NCBI GenBank assembly: GCA_018340805.1
Contig: JACMZG010001914.1
Span: 28,725,506-28,789,505, forward strand
Origin: Microvelia longipes
Lineage: Eukaryota; Arthropoda; Insecta; Hemiptera; Veliidae
Direction: 5' to 3'
Length of the DNA: 64,000 bases
A program made the translations under genes and the position numbers. Numbering within the stretch: position 1 is the stretch's first letter; every line of letters starts with the position of its first letter. Below, one piece after another: positions 49,679 to 61,684 of this stretch. A model generated the notes under the pieces. It ran no database searches. It was not told the origin of the DNA and saw nothing but the letters and a program-made list of their open reading frames with translations.

Positions 49679-50105
49679 GCTGGCTATGTATATTCAATGA
49701 TATCGTTGTAGAAAGATAAATGCTGTTTACGTGTATTAGAATATTCCTCATCTCAATTATTTTCAGATTAAATGTAAAGATGACTTTAATTGTATATTAC
49801 ATTTACTATTTGTTTAATTAAGCTTTACTAAATTTGCAGGGGTTTCTGATGCTTCCTGAAAAGAAGCTGACTCTTGTAGGCTGGTGGGGGGCTAAGCTCT
49901 TAGTAAGCTTTATTTTTTAATCTTCGAATGGGAAAAGTAGGCTTATAAAATAAAATGTTGGGGGCTAACATGTTACTTGGCAAAGCTTAGCTCTTCCTTT
50001 TAAGTCCATCTATGTTCTACTAAAATATATTAAAAATTCTATCTGCCATTTTAAGATTGCTAATTATTATAATCTTATAGTCTCTCAGGGGTACCCGTAT
50101 TAATG

Positions 50106-50282
50106 TAGATGAAGAATCCGACGTTGCACTTATGTTATGGCGGTATCTTTAGGGATGTAGGACAGACATCAAGATCACACTCTGTTGTACAAATCTGGAT
50201 TGTTCAGTTTTGATAATATAGAGATCTTATATCCCTGAAGATGTCTTCCTCAGTGGATGCGAAACGTTGGATTCATCATCTA
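50106..50282. repeat. degenerate inverted Penelope-type pair (element D)
   Basis: GATGAAGAATCCGACGTTGC and ATCTTTAGGGATGTAGGAC on the left face, in inverted form, GAAACGTTGGATTCATCATC and ATCCCTGAAGATG on the right (50228-50282). The right side has CTGAAGA (50235-50241) and GAAA (50261-50264), the CTGANGA variant of the hammerhead core. The intervening stem pairs poorly and the left copy has lost the GAAA context. It is an old, probably inactive copy. Confidence 0.4.
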
Positions 50283-51125
50283 AATTGATACAGTAACCAC
50301 CAGAAGACCTAAATCTTTATGACATTACCCGCGGAAGCCTACGCAGTTTATATCATAATTTAATTTATTTAAAAAAAAATGCTTCTTTCCTAGAATCATT
50401 TTACAATTGTTAAAAATTCTAAAAACACTTTTGTTTTGTTTATTTCTCTATTGATTTACTAAATATAATATTATAAAGCTCCTTTTATAAATAAAGCAGG
50501 GAACAAAAAGAGGAATAAAAAAAAAGGAAAAGCGCGGCGGGCGTTACAAACCAGTTAACTTCTGGTTTAAGTTGAAAAATTGCGAGTTAAACAATAGGAA
50601 AAGCCTCTTTTTCTTGCTCCCTTTAGATTTCCTTGCCTCGGGGTCAAGTAGGGATGAAAAAAGAGGATCTTGTCTTCAAAAAATCTTCTATTTTAAGGTT
50701 GAGCTGAGAAGAGGGCGAGGGTAGTTTTCTACTTCATCCAACTTTTCTTAGAATTTAGAAGTGGAAAGGCATAAGGACCTTACAAAAAACCTTTTTAAGA
50801 GCCTTGTAAGCCTTTTTCCTATTACTTTTTTCTGTAGAAAAGCTGATTCAAAAAAATATTTTAGATTTTTTAAGGTTTATACTAAACAGGTCTTTTACAT
50901 CTTACTAATATATAATCGGTTAGAAGTAGCAAAATAATTATTCACTTTTATCATTCTTCTTATTCGTTCCTTGTTTATTAACAACATAATTCTTCTAGTC
51001 AGATCTATGGATACACTAGTCCTTTTTTCTCCCCTCTCATACTCAACTTCTTATCTTTTTCTCCTTTAATTTGTTTCTAAAATTAAAAAATAACAAGTAA
51101 TATTTTTGATACTGCCTAATGTCAT

Positions 51126-51240
51126 TTTTACTTTTTAACCAGAAAGTATAAAGAAAAAGTGTGCGTTTTCCCAAAAAATCAGAAACCGAGATTTTACCTG
51201 AATCGTATGTTTTAGGCTTTTTAAGATTATTTAGGCGTTA
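51126..51240 (+). repeat. 5S-like family, 5' end fragment
   Basis: TTTTTACTTTTTAACCAG, AAAATCAGAAACCGAG, TTTTACCTGAATCGT and TTTTAGGCTTTTTAAG match the family start, at about 440 bp from a longer copy on the same strand. Confidence 0.45.
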
Positions 51241-51566
51241 ATATTTAAATTGTTTTATTTTTATATTATTAACCGTCATTAATGAAACGAAAAAAATTAA
51301 CGAAAAATTAAAAAAAATCATGCAACGAAGAACATTTTTTTAAATATTTTATTTTATTTAATAAATTGTACAATATTAACTAAAAAATAAATAACATGAA
51401 ATTAAAACAAAAATAACATACATTAATGTCTTTAGGACCCTCCATCTTTAGGAAAAGCCTTGTGCTGATAGAGGGGAAAACATGTTTAAATCAATTTAAA
51501 ATTTACAAGTACAGTCCCAAAATTGTTCCAAGTTTAATTTTTATTATCAGTATCAGTTACTTTTTT

Positions 51567-52795
51567 ACTTTTCCTCACCTTCTTATACAGAAGGTATATA
51601 GAGGAATAGTATTGGTTTCAACCAAAAAATGTTAACCCGAGATTTCACTTGAATTATCCATTTTAGGTGTTTTTAGGACCATCTGAACCGATTTCAGCTT
51701 GATGTATGTCTGTGTGTGTGTCTGTGTCACGCATAACTCCCACTGTGTTTATACTAGATAGTTGAAACTTGGTACAAAAATTAGTCTTTGGGTCTAGTTG
51801 TGCTGCCCGGAATATCAATTTTATCTCACCATTAACCCTGTTTGCTTAGTCAGCAAAAATTAAAAAAAATCGTTAAACATATAAAAATGACCTGATGAAC
51901 TTGAAATTAGGCAGGAATATACCTCTCAATATGACAAGCAAATCATCTGAATTTGGTTTTGATAATGGCCGCCATTTTGAAATTATTTACTTTTGAAATT
52001 TAAAAATTTTGACGCTTAATAATACCAAAAGTATATACGTCTTTTTGACATATAACACGTCATTAGGACCGCAAAAAAATAGGAACAAATATAAAAAAAA
52101 CTCCAATCAAAATCTACTAATCAGTTAAAAAGTTATAAGCTAACTTAATTTTTAATTTGTGCGACACTTTTGTTAAACGTTAATGTTTGTTTACATTTGT
52201 CTAGGTTGCCGCCAAAAATTCAAATAATTTAAAAAAACCAAGTAAAAATCGGAACTTTTTCTCATTTAAGATTTTGCGAATATTAGCGTTCTTGTATGCT
52301 TTTTTATACGGGTACGGGGAACCTCAGAAGTTTGAAAACCCTAGGCCATTTGCTTACCATCCTATTCTGAGGACGAGCGAAGCGAATCCGAAGTACATTA
52401 ACTCTAGGCCATTGGTAACCATCTATTCTGAGGACGAGCGAAGCGAGTCCGAAGTACATAAACTCTAGGCCACTGGTAACCATCCTATTCTGAGGACGAG
52501 CGAAACGAGTCTGAAGCATATAAACTCTAGGCCATTGGTAACCATCCTATTCTGAGGACGAGCGAAACGAGTCCGAAGTACATAAACTCTAGGCCACTGG
52601 TAACCATCCTATTCTGAGGACGAGCGAAACGAGTCTGAAGCATATAAACTCTAGGCCATTGGTAACCATCCTATTCTGAGGACGAGCGAAACGAGTCCGA
52701 AGTACATAAACTCTAGGCCACTGGTAACCATCCTATTCTGAGGACAAGCGAGTCCGAAGGGTGAGGAAAAGTTCCGAGGTACCCCGTACTCGATT
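51567..52795 (+). mobile_element. 5S-like family copy with an expanded tail
   Basis: Begins ACTTTTCCTCACC at 51567 and keeps the AACCGATTTCAGCTTGATG, (TG)n, CGCATAACTCCCACTG and TTGAAACTTGGTACAAAAAT blocks. It ends GAGGAAAAGTTCCGAGG, TACCCCGTACTCGATTTT at 52795. The 5S-like block is not found. In its place lie roughly 500 bases of other sequence and the 62-bp tail minisatellite. The 5' region also differs from other copies, so it may be a subfamily. Confidence 0.6.
52341..52755 (+). repeat. 62-bp minisatellite made from the family tail module
   Basis: Seven units start CTAGGCC at 52341, 52404, 52465, 52527, 52589, 52651 and 52713. Each contains GAGGACGAGCGAAGCGAGTC or a one-base variant. From the third unit on, units ending CTGAAGCAT and CCGAAGTAC alternate, with ATTGG and ACTGG alternating in step, so the later expansion copied a 124-bp dimer. 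Confidence 0.85.
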
Positions 52796-52924
52796 TTTTT
52801 TATCTAAAAACGTGTACATTTTTTTAAATCTCACGTTAATCGTTAATTACCTAATTGAGGTAAAATTGATCAAGAAGTTATCATACAATTTTTCTCGGCT
52901 AGTATAACCACGGAGTACTTTTTG

Positions 52925-53065
52925 TTTATTTAGTTTTAAGCAGCATCGAACAAGATCTATACGTGGGTTTCCGCCAGATAGAATAAATCGGACTGCTAGG
53001 AAATCATTCATATTTTGAAGTCGAGCAAAGCGAGTTTGAAATAGTTAGGATGAGCGGTTGAAATT
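52925..53065 (+). repeat. degenerate 5S-like family fragment
   Basis: Has AGTTTTAAGCAGCATCGAAC, the start of the 5S-like block, and a decayed tail module (GTCGAGCAAAGCGAGTTTG) about 80 bp further on. Confidence 0.45.
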
Positions 53066-53069
53066 TTTT

Positions 53070-54960
53070 TTTATTTCGTTTTCTAGTTTTTCGTTTCTAT
53101 TTTTGCTTTTTCTTATTATTGTAACGCTCTTTCCTATTAATTCATTTTCCCTTAATGTGGATTAGTTATGACTTATTTTTTAAAAAATTCTTTATTTCAT
53201 ATTATTACTTCTCACTTTTTTCTCAATACTTTTGAGTTATTCTATTTGTCATATCTCTTCCTCAGAAGGAATATTCTGATTATTATTAGTACTTGTATGA
53301 TTATGACCAAATTGGTTGAAACGTTACACTAAAATTGTTGTTTTATTTAACCGTAATGGATACAATCTCCTAATCAAGACATAATTAAGGGTACAATCTA
53401 CATCAATTTGCAATTTTAATAGGGCATCTCAATAATATAATCATAATTTTATTATGATTGTATTATTGAGATTATTTATTTGCTACTAAGTTAAGTCTAA
53501 TAACCATTTTAAAAAAGATTAACATTAACCATTTAAGATTAAACAATAATCATATGTTAAAAAAGAACCATTTTAATCTCTGCCCTCGTTAAAGTCATTA
53601 AACTGGTTTTATTTCACTTTGCAAGAGATAAAAAAAGACTTGCACACATGCAATACGATCCTTATAGAAGATTTATAATGAACTTTTGACAATAAAATCG
53701 AGTCGATGTTGTAAACTTTAGGCCTTTTTGTATTCGGAGCTAATTTGCATCTTCTTATCTGTCATTTGAAGTGCTCTCTTGTAGGTAGGGGTCCTTTCTT
53801 AAATTATGAAGTGGTAGACATAATGGGATCCCTCCGTGAAGACTTTATCTCGAGCTTTTCAGTGAATCCGAGTGACGTAATAACATCATTGTCATTAGTT
53901 ATATGACATCCGATAGCCTTTTATAATGCCATGTCCATATTTCATTATTCAAAAAATACATTATGAAAAATTAGAATAGGTAGTTTAGAGTATCTAGGAT
54001 TATACACTCGTGGATTTAAAAAAAGAGGTATTGAATTTAACTTCTTTTTAAAACCGGTTACGAACAATAGTTGGTGTAGGAACTGGTTTTCGCTATGAAG
54101 AAAGTTCCCTTCTTAATCTGTGCTTGTATCATTTAAAATAGAGGTTTTTCAATAGCAACTTTGTCGTGGGTAAAAATATGAAACTTTCAAAGTACGTCCC
54201 TTCATTATCCCCTTTGGTATTTCGTCAATGAGATCAAACGAGTGTAAAAAGAGTTAGGGACGAAATACAATCAAAACAAAGTATGTGAAATAAAGTCCGT
54301 ATTGTTGACATTAAGTTAATTTTTTGTTAAGGTTTTCTAAGCCTTATTGCCGCGCTTAGAAATGGGTATTATGATAAATTTTCTCCTCCAGTTATGCTCA
54401 CACGGGTGTAATGGCTGTTTTAGCATTCTCACAAGTTTTAAGAGCTTTTAACTTTTTATGCTTAAATTAATTTAATAAGTTTTTTCTGCTTTTATGTACA
54501 AGGGGATTTTTTAAGGAAAGGAACCGTAATAAGCTTAAATTAATTATGCCAGATTTTACTTTAGCTGGGGGGGGGGAAGTATGGTAAGTTTTAATTAATT
54601 CACTTTTCGCTCAGTGTTCTTACTTAGGCCTATTTCGGTTAAACTTTAAACAAATATTTCTGTATGGGACTTTCACTTAATTCTTTTTTTCCACGTTTTC
54701 GAAAACTTTTTATGACAATATAACATATTGGGTCTGTAGAGGAACCTCTAAAGATATAAAGTGAGTGGTACTAATAAACATTATTGAGACTTATATGCAT
54801 GTTTCAACATAGGTATATGTTTTGACATAAGTATAAAAAATTCATCTCAATTTTTGTGCACACTACTTAAATTTAAGAAGACCCTGTATGTATGTTACAT
54901 CACAAATAAGTCTTATTCAAACTTCATGTTCGCAAGAACATGACATAAAACAGAGTAAAA
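53070..54960. other. no recognisable gene
   Basis: AT-rich, short frames only. At 53300-53333 a TGACC/AAAT/TGGTT hairpin followed by GAAACGTTAC resembles a Penelope helix II plus GAAA, but the CTGATGA strand is not preserved. Confidence 0.4.
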
Positions 54961-54969
54961 CTAGTTATT

Positions 54970-55147
54970 TATGCCCCTAGGGAGTAAAGAATGCTATTAT
55001 TTCTTAAAAATTGCTGTTTGTTGGTTCCTAAAACGAAAGCTAAAAGAAACCAAGCATTTATCTCTGTAGGCGAAATCAAGTGATTTATTTGGCAATGCCG
55101 ATAAATTTTGCGAAGTGAAAAATAACATTTTACTCCCTAGGTGCATA
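54970..55147. mobile_element. 178-bp MITE-like element with CCTAGGGAGTAAA ends
   Basis: TATGCCCCTAGGGAGTAAA at the left is matched inverted by TTTACTCCCTAGGTGCATA at the right, about 19-bp terminal inverted repeats with one mismatch. Related CTCCCTAGGGAGTAAAAGTA (palindromic) occurs at about 37127 and CTCCCTTAGGAGTGAAAATT near 55545. No coding content. Confidence 0.55.
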
Positions 55148-57047
55148 CAAGTTTTTATCTCCAGACATTGACGTCGTTTAATTATAGTTATGTTCTTATT
55201 TCCATAAGTTTTTTTGTGTCTTATTTTAATTTTTTTGTCGGACCCCCCCCCCACCTCATAAATTTATAGGATGATACTAAAAAAAATCAATGTATTTTTA
55301 TTGCTCTCTAAACAATTTCTTTTGGCCTGAAACGACTTTTGAGCCAATCATGTTTTATTTGGTTGGGTTCCCATTACAAATTTCAGGGGTTCCACCCCCG
55401 GGAAAGTTGATATGTCCTTCTTTTGAATTAAGAGGATACTGCTCCCAAAAAAATGGAAAATACCCTCTCTTATTAAGATTTGGGGGCTCTAACCTAAATT
55501 ATAGAAATCACTTTTCACACCCTAGGGGAAAAAATACTTTTTACTCCCTTAGGAGTGAAAATTGCTTCTATATTCCTTAAAACCCTTTCTATTTTTCTCC
55601 TCTTCTTCTCTTTTTCCCTTTTTTGAAAATCTATCCCCCCCCCCTCCGAGGATTTGCGCTTGAGTTTTAATTCATTATAAATCGATAAAATTGATTGGAA
55701 CTTTACATAAATTATTCTTAATTCTTAATGTTTATCAATTAATTCAGACTTATATGTTTTACATAGATGAGAATTCATTATTAATCTCAATGTTTACAAA
55801 AGTTACTCGAGATTAATTAAATAATTTACATTACATAAATATCTTACATTACATGTATGTTTTACATAGGTTATTCTAAATCACTCTCAAAGTTTATAAC
55901 AATTACATGGAATTGATTGAAATTTGTATGTATATTTTACATAAATTATTCTTATTCAATGTTTAATAAATTTACATGTGATTCGACACTTGTGTTAATT
56001 TTAACGTTGTCGAATCAAAAAGTCTGAGTCGAAATTTTCTTCTTCTCAAATAGACAACATTTAGGATCTAGAACATATTATAAAGAAGAGTGCGAGGCAA
56101 TTACGACAAAATTTACAATTTTTTTTAAGAGAACCTTTATTTTTATAAATATACAATTATTAATTTACATTTGTTATATTATCTCGGTTTATCCCTCCAC
56201 AAAAGATAAAAAGATATCGCTATTGTTTTGTATCTGCATTACTATTGTCCCTATCTACAATTTATTTAAATAAGAATTTATAAATTGATTTTGTTTCTTA
56301 TAGAAAATTAAATTTTGCTTATTTTTGCTAATTTTCTATTACCATAATTAGTTAGTTGACTTCCGAATCCCCTAACGAAATGTATAGTAATGAACCTTTA
56401 TGTTTTCCCCATTCTTCTAGCTACAACTTACTTCAATACCCTTAGGCTATTTTAAAGTTATAAAAAATATGTTAAAGGTCTCATTAAAATCAGTAGTTTT
56501 TTAAAGTCAGCAATTCAAAAAGTAATTTTTAAACTCCTCATTAAAAAGTAAAATCCTAACTTAAAACTTATTCTGAAGGAAAAAGCATCAAGTCTAAAGT
56601 ACGCCCGGATAAATAGATTTAACTTAAAGATTTTGTTTTAAGTTAGATATAAATCTTTTAAATGGTTGCTGTAGTTCGTAAAAGTTGTTTTGAATCTTAT
56701 TCTTTTAAAATTTAACTGTTTTTAATTTCATTTTACCCATCTTATGAAATGCTTTATATTATTTAAAATTGTGTTAAAAGGAAACTATTGGTAATCATAA
56801 CTTATTTAGAGTGACAGTGTAAGTACATTAATTAAAATGAGTGAGACTATGTTTTAGACTTATTAGACTTAGTTAACTTATGAAGATGTCAGACTTAAAC
56901 TAAAATAATTTTTATCGCAAATTTCCATGAGTAAAATAGGCTATTTTTATTGGTTAAGTCAATTAGTACTCCTCTCCCACCTTTAAAAACCCATCTCGTT
57001 TATAAATTTAATTTCATAAGATCATTTTTCCTTTAAGAATTCGCTAA

Positions 57048-57180
57048 AATCAGTTACGGGGTACCTCTAAACTTGTCCTAGCCTTTGAAGTCTTTTAATC
57101 GCCTCCAGAATGTAATAAATGCCTAAATTATAATTTAATACTTCTTCGAACTCGCTTTGTTTTTCCTCAGAATAAAATGA
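57048..57180 (-). repeat. 5S-like family, 3' end fragment
   Basis: Reversed terminus (TACGGGGTACCTCTAAACTT) followed by an older tail module near 57153-57173. It is preceded by a piece of the TTCGCTAAAAT dispersed repeat. Confidence 0.45.
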
Positions 57181-57221
57181 ATACATTTCTTATGATAAAA
57201 AAATTCAAAATATGATAAACT

Positions 57222-57722
57222 GACCCAATATAATTGTGCGAGAGATACCTAGGAAATGTAACAAGCAAGATGCAATGCTACATCTGGGAACTGTTCCGTC
57301 ATTTGACATTCTTCATCATTGATGGCTGACATAATGTCATTTTTCTCTATTAAGTCTAACTTATCAGGGCGCCGACAGAGCCTGAACTCACTCAGACCTT
57401 CAATTAATTCCGAAGAATATATTTAAAAGTATTTACCAGAGACGAGCGGTGCTCTCTTACCGCCATCATGCATGGCAAGCAAAACATATATCATTTGATA
57501 CTACCAAGTATTGCAAAACATAAATAGTTGACACAATATAATTGTGAGGGAGACACCTATAGGAAATGTAACAAGCAAAATGCGATCGAATGATGAGAAC
57601 AATTCCCAGATGTAAGATTGCATTTTGCTTACTGTTACATTTCCTTGGTGTCTCTCGCACAATTATATTGTGTAAACTATTCATGTTTTGCAAAACTTGG
57701 CAGTATCAAATGATATATATGA
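57222..57722. mobile_element. hairpin element with ~100-bp arms plus a third partial arm
   Basis: Arms at about 57486-57582 and 57616-57722 are inverted copies (CATTTGATACT, TTGCAAAACAT, ACACAATATAATTGTG, AGGAAATGTAACAAGCAAAA) around a 35-base loop. A third copy of the inner arm lies in direct orientation at 57222-57275. It is a snap-back element without coding capacity. The short open frames on both strands are by-products of the symmetry. Confidence 0.65.
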
Positions 57723-59114
57723 TAAACTTCTTTTCTTCTCTAGGAAAAGTTAACAATATTTTATCTATATAAATAAATAACTTTATATAATTTGATTTCT
57801 TATATTACTTATATAACTTATATTTGATTTCTTATCAATATAAGATTTAACCTATTACTATTTAATTATCTCTATTCCTTTACATATGTAATATAGCTAT
57901 CTATCTATTTTATCACTTTCTAAAAACATGATCCTTGAAAAAAAATTAATTAAAATCCCACTAAAAAAATTAATAAAACTAAAAGTACCACTTGTCAATT
58001 TAATTTGAGCCTATAATTATAATTTAGCAATAAGAATATTATAGTAATAAGGCAAATGGCTCCCTCTCTGCAGCGCTAGGCGAGAGGTAACCTCATACTG
58101 TTTTATTTATTATGCTTGTAATTATTTAATAAAGGAATTAAGAAATAATTAAAAAAATAGCTTTTTTGTGATACTAACTGTGTATCGACTCCAACCTTAC
58201 GCTCTAGATGTCCATTGTAGGGTTGTAATTTTTATGATTAAATATTTGTAACCATCTTGTATGTTTTTATTAAAAATAAAGTATTTAAAAAAAATAAATA
58301 ACAAATAAATGAATAAAAATATACTTATAAATATAAACTTATACTTTAATATTTTAATGTATTGTAAAACCGCAAAGGAGGTTATAAAAACATTTAAAAC
58401 AGATATTCTCTGTGAAATCTGATTTTCAGATATTTTCAATACTTTTTTACTTTTCCTAACCTAACTGCGGTTGTTTGAAAATATAAATGTAGATTTATTT
58501 ATTCTTCCCTGTGTTTAATTTTGTTGAAACCCGTTCTATTTTATCAATGCTATAAAAGTGTAACAAACACATGCGATATTTAAGCCTCGAGCCTTTTTGT
58601 TACTTTTCATTGAATAGCATGTTTAAGTACTTTTATCACTTGAGCTTTTTTCCTTTTACAAAGTTTTAAGCTCTAAGAACTTGCTAAAAGTTTGTAAGAA
58701 GCCTATTGTAGACATACACGCTTTAGATCGATGTATATTTATACATACGTTCACATTGTTACTGCATTGCTTTACTATCTAAGTTTTGTTTTTCTATAAA
58801 ATGCATTTTGTTCATTTTGACTAAACTTAAATGCAGGATGTCTATAAAAGTTGTTTGCTCGTTAAGTCTAGATAATGATGAGTTTGTGTTTATTTTAACC
58901 AAGGAAACTAGAGAAATAAGAATTTGTTTATCCTTTCTTTGTTAAAAGAAAGTGCTTTTTATAAAAAAAAATAATTAATTAGAAAGAATCTTTTTAGTTG
59001 AACATAGTCATATGGATTTTCTTATCAAAAAACACACTTGAGTGTTTATACTTACGTGTTTGACATTTATTGCAGTGTCCGGCTTTATCTTTTATTCATT
59101 AGCGAATTATCTTT

Positions 59115-59137
59115 AAACAGACACACACACACCACAC

Positions 59138-59206
<69 letters not shown>

Positions 59207-59236
59207 TACGTATATATACGTTATATATGTATATAT
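59115..59236. repeat. (CA)n-(TA)n microsatellite
   Basis: A short ACAC run followed by about 30 TA units and TATACG variants. Confidence 0.9.
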
Positions 59237-59959
59237 AACGATAAATAGATGGATTTTTGTCTAAATTGGTCCCTTGTTTTAGTTTACATTGTTGTTATTC
59301 TTTTCCTTGTTATTATTCTTTCACTTTACTTCTTTTCTTAACCATGTTATTTAACCACTCATTATTTCATTTTGTATTAACTTATTTTTTATTATTTATT
59401 ATGTAGTTAGTAATACATTGATTATTTTTGTTAACTTCCCCGTTTCCGTCTGTTTTTCCATGATTCTATCGCCGGTTTTTGTTGCTTTGTTTACAAGACA
59501 ACCTGTTATAACCTGATCACTTTCCAACATGTTTTCTTTTCAACATCAGTGTTGCTAACTTAACTTATTAACTGCTTTTATTTCCGCTTTTCGGCTCCCA
59601 GATCTGCTTAAATTTTCATTAGCTGTTCATGTTCAGATTCCTTACGCCATCTTTTCATCAAACCACCTGTGGATTCTCAGAATTGACGGCTTTTGCACCT
59701 GTCTTTCGTTTTTTTTTTTTTTTTGGTTTTAGCAACTTATTCGTCTTTCATTTGACTTATGTTATTTTTGGAATAATTTTTGATGTGACAAAAACTTTGT
59801 GAATTAGTTTTTTAAGCTTAAAGGATTTTATCCACTACTCAGGTTAGCGATCGCCTACATACATACGACTTTCACATATTTCTTTGTTGTTTGCTCACTA
59901 AGAGTGAGCCATATTGATTCTAGACTGGTTTCAGTCGACTAAGTATCCAAAAATATTCA

Positions 59960-61680
59960 ATTTTTCCTATGTTTTGAACGTACGCCTAAAGAAAATGTAG
60001 TAACTTCAATTAGGGTAGTTACTATTTTAGATTGGGTTATAAAATATTAACCTTTTTTAATATTTTGGAAAGTACAAAATAAGTCACTTTTTTCGGTTTG
60101 TCTGATATTGTTGTTGCATCAATTCTAAGCAGTTCTAACTTTATTAAATTTAGCGCCTTATGAACATATAAATCGCAATTTTTTTCTCAAATCAATAGTT
60201 TATTAATACTTTATTATATTTTATTGATATAATACTTAGTTTAAGTAATTAATACTTAGTTTTAGTAGTTTTATTGATATAATACTATAGTTTATTGATA
60301 CTTTTACTTGTTACTTTTTATTAATTTTATAAGAAACAGAGTAGAATATCAATTTATTTTACAAAATACGCTGAAATGCTAAATAATATACAAATCTAAT
60401 TGTGCACAATTTGCTTAAAACCATTAAGCTATTAAAGTTATTTATTTAAGGAGACTGACAAATTAAAACTCATAAAAAAACAAAAAAATTAAAATAACTT
60501 TGAAAATATTACATCCTTTTATCCCAATAATTATTCTATTTAATTTCTTAATTCTTTTAACATTTTTATTGTTTTCTTTAACTTTTTGAAACTTTGAATA
60601 CTTAATAGCTATTCATTATTTTAACATAAAGATGGGCTTCGTTTAATTTCCATTCCCTCTCGCTCTACCCTTTATTTCGTTTTATATTCTGTATTTTTTT
60701 TTATTTTAATTTTTTTAATTAATTCAAAAACGTATGGGATGTAGAATAACCTTCAAAATGTTTTCAAGGTTATAAATATCTTTTGTGGTTAGTAAACCAT
60801 TAAAAATAAAATACGAAAAAGATCTTCTTTGGGTTTATGTTACAATTTTTATTTTATCATATAATTACATTTAATTGTTTTTATCATATATTTTTTAACG
60901 TGAAATATTTTTATTGCTTATTTCTTTCTTGTTTGTTAGTTGTTTTAATTACTATTATTACAGGTTTTTTTTATTTATTATAATGTTATTTGTATTTTAA
61001 TGGTTTAGTATATTGTTTATCTATGATTTATTGTTATATGTCCTTTAAGAATGCGTTTGTATTGTGGGTCTAATACATGCCAAATGATTTAATGCAATTA
61101 TATCATTAATCATTTGTTATTAATTTAATTATTCGCTCAATCATTATTTCTGATCAAAACGAGACTGAATTGAATTAAAATAATTGAATAAACAAATAAA
61201 CGCTCAACAACATCTTATTAGAGCAGGTTTTTTTGGCAAAATTTTTCTTATGGGAAAAATGTTACCAAAAAAAGAGAGAGAAATGCATTTACGCACGAAG
61301 GCAGCGGTCTGTCAACAGTGTTGGACTCAGGGTCTGCCTCATACCAACTAAAATTCACCCCGCGAAACCCCTTAAACCTAGCCTGGAACCGTTATTCATA
61401 TTACTTCAGGCTAGGTCTTATCTTGAGCCTTCCGGCTCCCTACCGTCTTACCCCCCTATTAGAGCAGGTAGTGCAAAATTTTATAGTAGTGACTACTACT
61501 AGACTAGTCGTTAATCCCACAAATGAGGAAAATGACTTCATCAGGTACCAAGGGAGAAAACGAGATATTATGTCTCAATATTATTGTTGGTTCTAAGGCG
61601 CAGCCGAGTTCCCCAGAATGTTTAATCTGTGTGGTAAAAAGAGTGTCATGACTGTTTTCCTCAGAATATAGAATTCATTA
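59960..61680. other. no recognisable gene
   Basis: AT-rich. Two overlapping frames at 61233-61596 (about 90 codons each) are in different phases of the same DNA and carry no motif. The segment 61310-61450 is less AT-rich but unexplained. Confidence 0.4.
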
Positions 61681-61684
61681 AATT

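Larger units (their letters stand above)
49425..49730. mobile_element. inverted pair of Penelope-type termini (element C)
   Basis: Left arm 49425-49551 and right arm 49609-49730 form a nearly perfect inverted repeat. Shared blocks are GTAAACAGC, ATACATAGCCAGCTTTCG, a hammerhead core, GAGTCTAATTCTTCTTGGC and TGGTTTCTTAGG. Only a 57-bp spacer separates them. Both ribozyme cores are intact here, unlike in elements A and B, which suggests this is the youngest of the three. Confidence 0.7.

Noticed and set aside
61233..61596. Two overlapping ~90-codon frames as a gene
   Set aside because: They read the same DNA in different phases and neither has a motif or context.
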